DNA of 33,277 nucleotides from an uncultured Oscillospiraceae bacterium (GTDB lineage Bacteria; Bacillota; Clostridia; Oscillospirales; Acutalibacteraceae), in contig URKX01000027.1 in assembly GCA_900548545.1 (NCBI GenBank), forward strand, positions 1 to 33,277. The letters run 5' to 3'. The notes beneath the pieces are model-generated. The model saw only the letters and a list, made by a program, of their open reading frames with translations. It did no database searches and was not told where the DNA came from. This document shows, piece after piece, positions 22,542 through 31,270 of the stretch. Positions within the stretch are counted from its first letter, which is position 1. Every line of letters begins with the position of its first letter. A program made the position numbers and the translations under genes.

Positions 22542-23900
22542 ATGCGATCCCGGGAAAGAAGGTTTGCAAAGCAGATGGAACCCAGGTTTTTCCAAAAAGA
22601 CATCGAAACCATGAAACGGGCGGATATCGAGGCCCTGCAACTGAGGCGGCTGAAGTGGATGGTGGACTATTGCTACAACAATGTCCCCTTCTATCATGAG
22701 CGGCTGGGGCAGGCGGGCATCACCAGCGGGGACAAGATTAAGGCCCTGTCGGATATCCAGTACATTCCCTTTACCACCAAAAACGACATCCGGGACAACT
22801 ACCCCTTTGGGATGCTGGCGGTGCCCATGAAGGACATCGTGCGCATCCACGCCTCTTCGGGCACCACGGGCAAGCCCACCGTGGGCGCCTATACCCGGGA
22901 GGACATTGAAAACTGGTCCGACTTTGTGGCCCGTATCGTTACAGCCTCTGGGGTCACCGCGGACGACATCATCCAGATCTCCTTTGGCTATGGCCTGTTC
23001 ACCGGTGCCCTGGGCCTGCACTTTGGCTTGGAAAAAGTGGGCGCCACCGTCATCCCGGCCTCTTCCGGCAACTCGGAAAAGCAGCTGATGATGATGCGGG
23101 ACTTCGGCGTCACCGGCCTGGTGGCCACTCCCAGCTACGCCCTGTATCTGGGCGAGCTGGTCAGGGAGAGCCCCTACCCCAAAGAAGCCTACGCCAGCCT
23201 GAAGTACGGCATCCTGGGCAGCGAGGGCTGCACCGAGGAAATGCGGGAGCGCATTGAGGAAACCTTAGGGGTCACTGTCACCGACAACTATGGCATGACG
23301 GAGCTCACCGGCCCGGGCGTGTCCGGCGAGTGCCACCTGCGCTGCGGCCTGCATTTTGCCGAGGACGCCTTCCTGCCGGAGATCATCGATCAGGACACCT
23401 TGGAGCAGAAGGCGGCCGGGGAAGTGGGCGAGCTGGTGGTCACCACCCTTACCCGAAAAGGGATGCCTGTGCTGCGTTACCGCACCAAGGACATCACCCG
23501 CCTGAATTACGAGCCCTGCGCCTGCGGCCGCACCCATGTGCGCATGGATAAGGTGATGGGCCGCACGGATGATATGCTCATCATCAAGGGCGTCAATGTG
23601 TTCCCCTCCCAGATCGAGAGCGTGCTGGTGGGGATGGAGAACGTGGGCCCCCACTACCAGCTGGTGGTGCGCAAGAAGAACTTCCTGGACACCCTGGAAG
23701 TGAAAGTGGAGCTTGTGGATGCCTCCCTTTTGGAAAGCTTCGGCGAACTGCAATCCCTGCAAAAGAAGATACATGACCGCCTGAAGAGCGTGCTGGGCCT
23801 GGAAACCAAAGTCACCTTGGTTTCCCCCAAGAGCTTGGAGCGCTTCCAGGGCAAGGCAAAGCGGGTGCTGGATCTGCGGAACCAGCCCGCGGAAGAATAA
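22542..23900 (+). CDS. paaK: phenylacetate-CoA ligase (first copy)
   Basis: 452 residues, AMP-forming aryl acid-CoA ligase: aryl acetate + CoA + ATP gives aryl acetyl-CoA. The phosphate loop is ASSGTTGKPTVGAYT, the A5 region DNYGMTELTGPG, and the C-terminal domain has GRTDDMLIIKGVNVFPSQIE typical of PaaK. ATG 22542 follows GGGGG; ATG 22575 (MEPRFFQKDIE) fits the family start better, so the N-terminus is uncertain. Ends 17 bases before iorA. It may activate phenyl-, hydroxyphenyl- or indoleacetate. Confidence 0.9.
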   Translation: MRSRERRFAKQMEPRFFQKDIETMKRADIEALQLRRLKWMVDYCYNNVPFYHERLGQAGITSGDKIKALSDIQYIPFTTKNDIRDNYPFGMLAVPMKDIVRIHASSGTTGKPTVGAYTREDIENWSDFVARIVTASGVTADDIIQISFGYGLFTGALGLHFGLEKVGATVIPASSGNSEKQLMMMRDFGVTGLVATPSYALYLGELVRESPYPKEAYASLKYGILGSEGCTEEMRERIEETLGVTVTDNYGMTELTGPGVSGECHLRCGLHFAEDAFLPEIIDQDTLEQKAAGEVGELVVTTLTRKGMPVLRYRTKDITRLNYEPCACGRTHVRMDKVMGRTDDMLIIKGVNVFPSQIESVLVGMENVGPHYQLVVRKKNFLDTLEVKVELVDASLLESFGELQSLQKKIHDRLKSVLGLETKVTLVSPKSLERFQGKAKRVLDLRNQPAEE

Positions 23901-23917
23901 GAGGAAGGAAGATCGAC

Positions 23918-25642
23918 ATGAAAGAATTGTACCTGGGCAACGAGGCCGTGGCCCGTGGCCTGTATGAGGCCGGTGTGCGGGTGGTTTCCGCCTATCCCGG
24001 CACCCCCAGCACCGAGATCACCGAGTCCGCTGTGAAATACCCGGAGATCTACTGCGAGTGGGCCCCCAACGAAAAGGTGGCCACGGAAACGGCCTGCGGC
24101 GCTTCCATCGGCGGCGCGCGGTCCTTCTGCGCCATGAAGCACGTGGGCCTGAATGTGGCAGCCGACCCCCTGTTCACCATGAGCTATATCGGCGTAAACG
24201 GCGGTATGGTGTTGGCCGTAGCGGACGACCCTGGGATGCACTCCTCCCAGAACGAGCAGGATTCCCGCAACTACGCCCGGGCGGCCAAGGTGCCCATGCT
24301 GGAGCCCGCGGATTCCAAGGAATGTAAAGAGTTCACCAAGCTGGCCTATGAGCTTTCCGAGCAGTTCGACACCCCGGTGATCCTGCGGCTGACAACCCGC
24401 ATCGCCCATTCCCGCAGCATCGTGGAGCTTGGTGAGCGCAAAGAGCTGCCCTTGAAGGAGTATCAAAAGGATCCCTCCAAAAACGTGATGCTCCCCGCCT
24501 TTGCAAAGCCCAAGCACGAGAAGGTGGAAGCCCGTACCCAGACCCTGATCGCCTATGCGGAAACCACCTCTTTGAACAAGGTGGAGGACAACGGTGCAAA
24601 AGTGGGCGTCATCACCTCCGGTACCCCCTATCAGTACGTAAAAGAGGCCATGGGGGACAGCGTCAACTACTTAAAGCTGGGCCTGGTGTGGCCCCTGCCT
24701 GTGAAGCTGATCCAGGACTTTGCCGCCAAGTGCGAGAAGGTCTACGTGGTGGAAGAGCTGGATACGTTTATTGAGGACCACTGCAAGTCCATCGGTGTGG
24801 AAGTCACCGGCAAGGACTTGTTCCCCCGGTGCGGGGAGTTCTCCCAGAAGATCGTGAAAAAGCTGCTCACTGGGGAAGAGGCCAACAGCCTGTCCCTGGA
24901 GGCTGAGATCCCTGTGCGGCCTCCCGTCATGTGCTGCGGCTGCCCCCACCGCGGCGTGTTCTACGCCCTGAAGCGGGAAAAGGTCTACGTCAGCGGCGAT
25001 ATCGGCTGCTACACCTTGGGTGCTTCCGCACCTCTGGGCGCCATGGACGCCTGCATCTGTATGGGCGCTTCCGTGTCGGCCCTCCACGGCTACAATAAGG
25101 CCCGCGGGGAAGAGGCGGAGAAAAAGTCCGTGGCTGTCATTGGCGACTCCACCTTTGCCCATTCCGGCATTACCAGCCTTATCGACATTGCCTACAACCG
25201 CTCCAACTCCGTGGTCATCGTGCTGGATAACTCCATCACCGGCATGACCGGCCACCAGCAGAACCCCACCACCGGTTACAACATCAAGGGCGAGCCTGCC
25301 ACTGCCGTGGATCTGGAAGCCCTGTGCCACGCCATCGGCATCAACCGGGTGTCCGTGGTGGATCCCTACGACCTGAAGGAAGTCACCCGGGTCCTAAAGG
25401 AAGAGCTGGCCGCGGAAGAGCCTTCCGTCATCATCAGCCGCCGGCCCTGCGCCCTGCTGAAGTATGTCAAGCACAACCCGCCTCTCTCTGTAGACCAGGA
25501 CAAGTGCATTGGCTGCAAGGCCTGCTTGGGCATCGGCTGCCCGGCCATCAGCTACCGGAACGGGAAAGCGGTCATCGATGGCACCCAATGTGTTGGCTGT
25601 GGCGTGTGCAAGGCCCTGTGCCCCAAGGGTGCCATTGGCTGA
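23918..25642 (+). CDS. iorA: indolepyruvate ferredoxin oxidoreductase alpha subunit
   Basis: 574 residues. IorA oxidatively decarboxylates aryl pyruvates to aryl acetyl-CoA with ferredoxin, and can run in reverse. The N-terminal pyruvate-oxidoreductase domain begins GNEAVARGLYEAGV; the TPP-binding domain has GDIGCYTLGA and GDSTFAHSGI ... NSITGMTG. The C-terminus has two [4Fe-4S] motifs, CIGCKACLGIGCP (C-x2-C-x2-C-x4-CP, atypical spacing known in this family) and CVGCGVCKALCP. AGGAAG precedes the ATG. Forms a complex with the iorB product just downstream. Confidence 0.95.
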   Translation: MKELYLGNEAVARGLYEAGVRVVSAYPGTPSTEITESAVKYPEIYCEWAPNEKVATETACGASIGGARSFCAMKHVGLNVAADPLFTMSYIGVNGGMVLAVADDPGMHSSQNEQDSRNYARAAKVPMLEPADSKECKEFTKLAYELSEQFDTPVILRLTTRIAHSRSIVELGERKELPLKEYQKDPSKNVMLPAFAKPKHEKVEARTQTLIAYAETTSLNKVEDNGAKVGVITSGTPYQYVKEAMGDSVNYLKLGLVWPLPVKLIQDFAAKCEKVYVVEELDTFIEDHCKSIGVEVTGKDLFPRCGEFSQKIVKKLLTGEEANSLSLEAEIPVRPPVMCCGCPHRGVFYALKREKVYVSGDIGCYTLGASAPLGAMDACICMGASVSALHGYNKARGEEAEKKSVAVIGDSTFAHSGITSLIDIAYNRSNSVVIVLDNSITGMTGHQQNPTTGYNIKGEPATAVDLEALCHAIGINRVSVVDPYDLKEVTRVLKEELAAEEPSVIISRRPCALLKYVKHNPPLSVDQDKCIGCKACLGIGCPAISYRNGKAVIDGTQCVGCGVCKALCPKGAIG

Positions 25643-25699
25643 GGCCAGCCTCTTTGGGTGTGAAAACAGCGAATTTAGACGAAGCAAAAGGTGGTCTTT

Positions 25700-26269
25700 A
25701 TGAATAAAAGTGTAATGATCGTCGGCGTGGGCGGGCAGGGCACCCTGCTTGCCAGCCGTATTTTGGGCGACGCCATGATGAGCCAGGGCTACGACGTGAA
25801 GGTCAGCGAGGTCCATGGCATGAGCCAGCGGGGCGGGTCCGTGGTGACCTACGTCCGCTATGGGGACAAGGTGTATTCCCCCATTATCGAAACGGGAGAG
25901 GCGGATATCCTCCTGTCCTTTGAGCAGCTGGAAGCGGCCCGGTTCCTGCCCTATTTGAAAGAGGGCGGCACTGTGGTCACCAGCACCCAGCAGATCGATC
26001 CTATGCCCGTGGTCACAGGGGAAAAGGAATACCCCCAGGGCCTGCTCTCTGAAATGGGGGAAAAGGGTGTGGACGTCCTGGCAGTGGACGCCTTGAAGCT
26101 GGCGGAAGAGGCCGGCTCCCAGAAGGCTGTCAACGTGGTGCTCATCGGCGCCATGGCCCGCCGCCTGGGCGGGGAAAAGGAGAGCTGGCTCTCCGCCGTG
26201 GAGCGCTGTGTGCCCCAGAAGTTCCTGGAGATGAACCAGAAAGCCTTCGAGCTGGGCTGGAACGCCTGA
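25700..26269 (+). CDS. iorB: indolepyruvate ferredoxin oxidoreductase beta subunit
   Basis: 189 residues, the gamma-domain subunit of the IorAB complex. It begins with the nucleotide/CoA-associated fold GVGGQGTLLASRILGDA and has the family motif EVHGMSQRGGSV. ATG 25700 is preferred, with AAGGTGG 6 bases upstream; a GTG three codons earlier is inside the ribosome site. Lies 57 bases after iorA. Confidence 0.95.
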   Translation: MNKSVMIVGVGGQGTLLASRILGDAMMSQGYDVKVSEVHGMSQRGGSVVTYVRYGDKVYSPIIETGEADILLSFEQLEAARFLPYLKEGGTVVTSTQQIDPMPVVTGEKEYPQGLLSEMGEKGVDVLAVDALKLAEEAGSQKAVNVVLIGAMARRLGGEKESWLSAVERCVPQKFLEMNQKAFELGWNA

Positions 26270-26333
26270 GCTTTTAGAAGTATTTTCCCGGGGAAACCCG
26301 GTTAACCCACCACAGAGAAAGGATCGACGACCC

Positions 26334-27635
26334 ATGCCAAACTATTACGAGCCGGAAATCGAATGCGCCTCCCGGGAAACCCTGCGGGAGATCCAGTCCC
26401 AGCGGCTGCGGGACATGGTCAAGCGCTGCTATGAAAATGTGCCCCTGTACAAAAAGCGGTTCGACGAGATCGGCCTCAAGCCTGAGGACATCCAGTCCAT
26501 CGACGATTTGACCAAGCTGCCCTTTACCACCAAGCAGGACTTGCGGGATACCTACCCCTTTGGCCTGATTGCTGTCCCCCGGGATGACCTGGCCCGGGTC
26601 CATGCTTCCTCCGGCACCACTGGCAAGCAGACGGTGGTGGCCTATACCCAGCATGACTTGGACATTTGGGCCCGCAGCGCCGCCCGCGCTATTGTGGGCA
26701 CCGGCGGCACCCATGAGGACTTTGTCCATGTGAGCTATGGCTATGGCCTGTTCACCGGCGGCCTGGGCCTCCACGACGGCGCGGAAAAGCTGGGCGCCAC
26801 GGTCATTCCAGTGTCTTCGGGCAACACCAACCGCCAGGTGCAGATCCTCCAGGATTACGGTTCGGACATCCTGTGCTGCACCCCCTCTTATGCCATGTAT
26901 ATCGGGGAAACAGTCCGGGACAAGGGTATCGACCCCAACAGCCTGCGGGTGCGCATCGGCATTTTCGGCGCCGAGCCTTGGACTGAAGAGATGCGCCGGG
27001 AGATCGAAAAAGCCCTGGCCATCAAAGCCTATGACATCTACGGCCTGTCGGAGATCGCCGGTCCTGGCGTTGCCTGCGAGTGCCAGGAGCAAAAGGGGAT
27101 GCACGTCCAAGAGGACTTCTTCTATCCCGAGATCATCGACCCTGTCACCGGCGAGCAGCTGCCAGATGGGGAAGAAGGGGAGCTGGTGTTCACCTGCATC
27201 GGCAAAGAGGCGCTTCCCCTTATCCGTTACCGCACCCGGGACATTTGTTCCCTGACCCATGAACCCTGCGCTTGTGGCCGCACCACCGTGCGGATGAACA
27301 AGCCCAAGGGCCGCACCGACGATATGCTTATTATCCGCGGTATCAACGTGTTCCCCTCCCAGATCGAGAGCGTGCTGCTGGATTTGGGTATGGATCCCAA
27401 TTACCGGATGATCGTAGACCGGAAGAACAACCTGGACGTCCTGGAAGTTCAGGTGGAGATGAACGAAACTATGTTCGCCGATACCGTGCGCAGCTTGGAG
27501 CAGGTGGAGCACACCATTGCAAACGCCCTGCACTCCACCTTGAATATCGCTGCCAAGATCACCCTTTTGGAGCCCAAGTCCATCGAGCGCAGCGAGGGCA
27601 AGGCAAAGCGTGTCATCGACAAGCGGATGATGTGA
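26334..27635 (+). CDS. paaK: phenylacetate-CoA ligase (second copy)
   Basis: 433 residues, paralogue of the ligase at 22542. Phosphate loop ASSGTTGKQTVVAYT, A5-like DIYGLSEIAGPG and C-terminal GRTDDMLIIRGINVFPSQIE. Both copies look intact and share the family domain order but differ through the substrate-binding middle, so they may have different aryl acid preferences. AGAAAGG precedes the ATG. The two ligases flank iorAB. Confidence 0.92.
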   Translation: MPNYYEPEIECASRETLREIQSQRLRDMVKRCYENVPLYKKRFDEIGLKPEDIQSIDDLTKLPFTTKQDLRDTYPFGLIAVPRDDLARVHASSGTTGKQTVVAYTQHDLDIWARSAARAIVGTGGTHEDFVHVSYGYGLFTGGLGLHDGAEKLGATVIPVSSGNTNRQVQILQDYGSDILCCTPSYAMYIGETVRDKGIDPNSLRVRIGIFGAEPWTEEMRREIEKALAIKAYDIYGLSEIAGPGVACECQEQKGMHVQEDFFYPEIIDPVTGEQLPDGEEGELVFTCIGKEALPLIRYRTRDICSLTHEPCACGRTTVRMNKPKGRTDDMLIIRGINVFPSQIESVLLDLGMDPNYRMIVDRKNNLDVLEVQVEMNETMFADTVRSLEQVEHTIANALHSTLNIAAKITLLEPKSIERSEGKAKRVIDKRMM

Positions 27636-27695
27636 CGGGCGCTGGGGAAGGGGGCAAAAAGTTTTGGAAAACCCCGTTGTGCCAAGTTGCCCTTC

Positions 27696-27724
27696 TTGCC
27701 AAAAAAACTTCTCTCTGTTATAAT
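27696..27724 (+). promoter_or_regulatory. promoter of the ACT-domain gene
   Basis: TTGCCA (27696-27701), 17-base spacer, perfect TATAAT (27719-27724) with extended TGT. Gives the ACT gene its own transcription in addition to read-through. Confidence 0.7.
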
Positions 27725-27779
27725 AAGACCAGAAACTACAGCCCCTCTGGGGCCTATCTTCAGGAGAGGACGTGACTGT

Positions 27780-28211
27780 ATGCAGATCCAGCAGCTTTCC
27801 GTATTCATTGAAAACAAACCCGGCCGTATGGCGGAGGTCACCGAGGTGCTGGCCGATGCCCAGATCGATATCCGCGCCATCTCCGTGGCGGATACCCGGG
27901 ATTTTGGCATCCTCCGCGTGATTGTGGACAAACCCAAGGAGGCCGTGGAAGCCTTGAAGGCCCATGGTATGACGGTCACTCTCACCAAGGTAATCGCCGT
28001 GGGGATCTACGACAAGCCCGGCGCTTTCTCAAAAGCCGTGCGGCTGCTTTCCGACGAGGGCTTTGATGTGGAGTATATGTACGCGTTCATCAGCCGGGAC
28101 AATGGCAAGGCGTTTGTCATCATCCGGGTAGACAACGGCCAGAAGGCCGCGGAAGCCCTCCACGCCAACGGGTTCGATATTTTGTGCCCCGAGGATATCA
28201 ACGCAATGTAA
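27780..28211 (+). CDS. tandem ACT-domain protein
   Basis: 143 residues made of two ACT domains and nothing else: QLSVFIENKPGRMAEVTEVL (first) and VIAVGIYDKPGAFSKAVRLL (second). ACT domains bind amino acids and usually regulate an enzyme or report levels. Proteins of this type are often next to paaK and ior genes in anaerobes. No catalytic domain, so a sensory role for an aromatic amino acid is likely but inferred. Ends with its own terminator. Confidence 0.88.
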   Translation: MQIQQLSVFIENKPGRMAEVTEVLADAQIDIRAISVADTRDFGILRVIVDKPKEAVEALKAHGMTVTLTKVIAVGIYDKPGAFSKAVRLLSDEGFDVEYMYAFISRDNGKAFVIIRVDNGQKAAEALHANGFDILCPEDINAM

Positions 28212-28224
28212 TGAGTTTTCTGAG

Positions 28225-28257
28225 AAAGGCTGGCCCAACCGGGCCGGCTTTTTCTTT
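28225..28257 (+). terminator. terminator of the aromatic cluster
   Basis: GCTGGCCC and GGGCCGGC around AACC form an 8-bp stem with one G-T pair, followed by TTTTTCTTTT. Confidence 0.85.
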
Positions 28258-28357
28258 TGTTTTTTAAGGTGGGCGCACCCTTTGTCCCAAGCCGCATATC
28301 CTGTACCAAGGGGACAAGACCGTCCCTGAAAAAAAGAAATGGAAAGGGGTAATCGAC

Positions 28358-28561
28358 TTGGCAGAAGAAATGACTGGGATGTCCTGCGGCCTGTACGACG
28401 GCCTGAGTCCGCTGCCCAAAGACCCGGTTCCCGCTATGGCCTATGTGCCCTATCAGCAGTGGAACGCAAACCTGCACGATATCGACCGGGCGTTGGACGC
28501 CGGTACGCTGTTCCCGGTTTTGGATAAGCCGTTTTACGGCAGGAGGGGGGAGCCGCGATGA
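28358..28561 (+). CDS. cotJA: spore coat protein CotJA
   Basis: 67 residues with the CotJA core AMAYVPYQQW followed by DIDRALDAGTLFPVLDKPF. Part of the CotJ inner coat complex. TTG 28358 with AAAGGGGT 8 bases upstream is the best start; ATG 28370 is an alternative. Its stop overlaps the cotJB ATG. Confidence 0.9.
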   Translation: MAEEMTGMSCGLYDGLSPLPKDPVPAMAYVPYQQWNANLHDIDRALDAGTLFPVLDKPFYGRRGEPR

Positions 28562-28809
28562 GTGAAGAACAAATGATGCGCAAGCGCTATGACGCTGCCC
28601 GGTTCGCCTGCTGGGAACTCCATCTGTTCCTGGACACCCACCCCAACAACAAAGAGGCTGCTCGCAGGCTGGAGGAGTACTCCGCCCGGGCAGCCAAGCT
28701 GAAAAAAGAGTTTGAGGAAAAGTTTGGCCCTCTGGGGGAAACGTCCCAGAACACCAGCCGTTGGGAATGGGTCAGCGACCCTTGGCCCTGGGAAAAGGAG
28801 GGGAATTAA
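28558..28809 (+). CDS. cotJB: spore coat protein CotJB
   Basis: 83 residues with the family segment YDAARFACWELHLFLDTHPN and a final SDPWPWEKE. Function in the coat is not known, but it is always found between cotJA and cotJC. AGGAGGGG precedes the ATG, which overlaps the cotJA stop. Confidence 0.93.
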   Translation: MSEEQMMRKRYDAARFACWELHLFLDTHPNNKEAARRLEEYSARAAKLKKEFEEKFGPLGETSQNTSRWEWVSDPWPWEKEGN

Positions 28810-29373
28810 ATGTTTCTCTATGAAAAACGGTTGCAGTACCCCATCCGCATCAAGAACACCAACCCCCGCCTGGCAAAAATGATCATCAGCCAGTACGGCG
28901 GTCCCCATGGGGAGATCGGGGCGTCGCTGCGGTATTTGAGCCAACGGTACGCCATGCCCACCCCGGAGCTGAAAGCGATCCTCACCGATATTGGGACAGA
29001 AGAACTCTCCCACCTGGAAATGGTGGGCACCATTGTTTACCAGCTGACCCGGAATATGACCCCGGAACAGATCAAAGCAGCCGGGTTCGACGATTATTTT
29101 GTGGATCACACGGCAGGCGTCTATCCCATGGCAGCTTCCGGCACTCCCTTTAACGCCAACACATTTTCCGTCACCGGCGACACCCTCGCGGACCTTCATG
29201 AGGACATGGGCGCCGAACAGAAAGCGCGCATGACCTATGATAATATCCTCCGCTTCACCGATGATCCAGATGTGAGGGACCCCATTAAATTTCTGCGGGA
29301 GCGGGAGATCGTCCACTTCCAGCGGTTCGGAGAAGCGAACCATACTCATTTAAGCAAAAATGATCCCCTGTAG
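28810..29373 (+). CDS. cotJC: spore coat manganese catalase CotJC
   Basis: 187 residues, a ferritin-like di-manganese catalase. Starts MFLYEKRLQYPI; metal-binding glutamates and histidines appear in GTEELSHLEMVG and in REREIVHFQRFGEA. Belongs to the mother-cell coat. Directly follows cotJB with no gap. The stop lies within the terminator stem. Confidence 0.95.
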   Translation: MFLYEKRLQYPIRIKNTNPRLAKMIISQYGGPHGEIGASLRYLSQRYAMPTPELKAILTDIGTEELSHLEMVGTIVYQLTRNMTPEQIKAAGFDDYFVDHTAGVYPMAASGTPFNANTFSVTGDTLADLHEDMGAEQKARMTYDNILRFTDDPDVRDPIKFLREREIVHFQRFGEANHTHLSKNDPL

Positions 29374-29397
29374 GCTGCTGCCCACAGGGGATTTTTC
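29361..29397 (+). terminator. terminator of cotJABC
   Basis: ATCCCCTGT (29363-29371) and ACAGGGGAT (29384-29392) form a 9-bp stem followed by T4-5. The left arm overlaps the cotJC stop codon. Confidence 0.85.
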
Positions 29398-29504
29398 ATA
29401 GATAGTGCGGTTTCAAGCGCAGATCTTTCCTTCCCGATAACACTCCGCATTATAATCTCCAGGGCGCAGTCAGCCAAGGAAAAGCTGGATTTTCGAATCA
29501 TCCC

Positions 29505-29550
29505 GCGGGAAAGAAACAACCTCCAGGGCATAGCTGCCTTGGAGGTTTTC
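29505..29550 (-). terminator. terminator of the recombinase gene
   Basis: AACCTCCA and TGGAGGTT with an inner GGCA/TGCC stem (29518-29547). On the minus strand it is followed by TTGTTTCTTTC. Confidence 0.7.
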
Positions 29551-29553
29551 CCC

Positions 29554-31077
29554 TCAAACATTCCAAATGATCTTCGCGTCCCCATCCTCGCTGATGAGGA
29601 TTTTATGTATCAGAATCATTGCAACCGCCTTCTTTCGCTGGTAATCGGCGGTTTTCCAGGATTTTGCCAAATTGATGACAGCCCCTGTTTTCTCCTCATC
29701 ACTTTGGAGTTTTTCCATCTGTTGGCATAGCGCCAGACGCTCCTGTTTGAGTTGGGTGGCTTTTTTGTTGGCGATAGCCAGGAGATCCTCATGGAACCCC
29801 CCGGACAGTATGGAATCCATAAGCTGTTTTTCTGCCTGCTCAACGGCTTTGACCTTCAGCCTCAGGCCATTGAGCTCACTGCTGCTATTCTTGTGGGAGC
29901 GGTATCTCGTTTCATTCAGCCCTGACAGTTTCTCAGCAATACACTGGTAGACCATATTTTCCAGATCTTCCGCGTAGATGGTCACCTTGGGGCCAGCACA
30001 TACCCTCTGGGATTTGCCAGTGCAGTTGAAATACCGCCGCACCTGGCCTTTCTGGTTGGCATTCCCTTTGATGGTGGTCATGGAGCGGCCGCATGGTTCA
30101 CACACCACTTTGCCTGCCAGCCAGCTGGTGGGGTTGCTGTAGCTTTTGCTGATCTGACGGTTCTTTTCCAGCTTGTGCTGGCATTTGAGCCAGATGTGGG
30201 AATCTACGATACCAGGGTGTCTCAGCAAGACCAGCCGCATATCCGACCAATCCGGATTATCGGATCGGTGCTTGGTGTGGCCATAGAGCTGGGCGCCGTA
30301 CTCTCCCGTGAATTGGGTGACATCTGTGACGATTTCCGTCCCATGCCGGCCGTAATAGTCGTACACGTTGGAGTCGGCTTTCACATAGATGGGATTTTTC
30401 AGCAGGGTGGAAAGCTTCGCTGTAGTCCAGCGGCTGCCATTCAAAGGCTGTTTCCCTTCGGCATCCAAGATGTCTGCCAGCCTGCGCAGGGATACTGTTT
30501 CCTGGGCGTACACCTCAAAGAGGTACCGCACCTGCTCTGCCTCAGAGGGGATAGGGTCTAGCTTCTTGGTCCTGATGTTGTGAATGACCGTTGGCACCAG
30601 CTGGAAGCCATAGGGCCTGCGTCCTCCCATGTAAAAACCCATCTCGCTTCTGTGGAGATAGGCTTGAGAGACACGGTTGATGATGGATGTACGCTCGAAC
30701 TCGGCGAAGACCATCAGGATTTTAACGATCAGATCCCCATAAGGGGAGGAGGTGTCAAACGCTTCCTGGGAGGACACAAACTCCACTTTGTGCTCTTTAA
30801 ACTCCTGCAAGATGTTCATGAAATCGGAGAGGGAGCGGCTTATACGGTCCAGCTTATACACAATTACCTTGCGGACCTTACCTTGGCGAACCAACCGCAT
30901 CATCTTCTGGAAGCCATCCCGGTTCACATTTCCACCGGAGAAGCCGTTGTCGATGAAGGTGACCACCTTTTCCCCCCGCTCTTCGGGGCGGATCATCATT
31001 TTGCAATATTCAATCTGAGTTTCACAGCTGATGCTGTTTTCCCGTTCCACCGACTTGCGGGCATAGAGAGCCAACAC
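29554..31077 (-). CDS. large serine recombinase (site-specific integrase)
   Basis: About 507 residues. The N-terminal resolvase domain has the catalytic serine in LYARKS, and the arginine motif YKLDRISRSLSDF. A recombinase domain (PYGFQLVPTV ... LLKNPIYVK) follows, then a zinc ribbon (CEPCGRSM ... FNC ... VCAGP) and a coiled coil. These enzymes integrate and excise mobile elements. GTG 31077 is preferred, 8 bases after AGGAGG; GTG 31086 overlaps the ribosome site. All catalytic motifs seem intact. The rest of the element is not evident on the left; it may extend to the right. Confidence 0.92.
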   Translation of the reverse strand: MLALYARKSVERENSISCETQIEYCKMMIRPEERGEKVVTFIDNGFSGGNVNRDGFQKMMRLVRQGKVRKVIVYKLDRISRSLSDFMNILQEFKEHKVEFVSSQEAFDTSSPYGDLIVKILMVFAEFERTSIINRVSQAYLHRSEMGFYMGGRRPYGFQLVPTVIHNIRTKKLDPIPSEAEQVRYLFEVYAQETVSLRRLADILDAEGKQPLNGSRWTTAKLSTLLKNPIYVKADSNVYDYYGRHGTEIVTDVTQFTGEYGAQLYGHTKHRSDNPDWSDMRLVLLRHPGIVDSHIWLKCQHKLEKNRQISKSYSNPTSWLAGKVVCEPCGRSMTTIKGNANQKGQVRRYFNCTGKSQRVCAGPKVTIYAEDLENMVYQCIAEKLSGLNETRYRSHKNSSSELNGLRLKVKAVEQAEKQLMDSILSGGFHEDLLAIANKKATQLKQERLALCQQMEKLQSDEEKTGAVINLAKSWKTADYQRKKAVAMILIHKILISEDGDAKIIWNV

Positions 31078-31117
31078 GTTTGACACCTCCTTTCTGAAAA
31101 TTTGCTGGCAGTCAAGC

Positions 31118-31270
31118 TTAAATCTTGTTCCCTGGCTTCAGCACATGGGCCAGCTCCTCCACCAGCCGGTCACGGTCAGCGCCTTGGGCAGGGGGGAGGG
31201 TCAAGTGCTCTACCCGGTGTTTGATTAACTTGATGTCGGTATATTCTTCCTGTAAATGCAGAGAATCCAT
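31118..31270 (-). CDS. 50-residue protein upstream of the recombinase
   Basis: A short charged protein (begins MDSLHLQEEYTDIKLIKHRV, ends HVLKPGNKI) ending 41 bases before the recombinase start. ATG 31270 has GGGGG 8 bases upstream. No family recognised. Its place just before a large serine recombinase suggests it belongs to the same element. Confidence 0.55.
   Translation of the reverse strand: MDSLHLQEEYTDIKLIKHRVEHLTLPPAQGADRDRLVEELAHVLKPGNKI

Noticed and set aside
26274..27965. 563-residue minus-strand frame opposite the second paaK
   Set aside because: Antisense shadow of a conserved ligase; crosses the ACT gene promoter and lacks family features.
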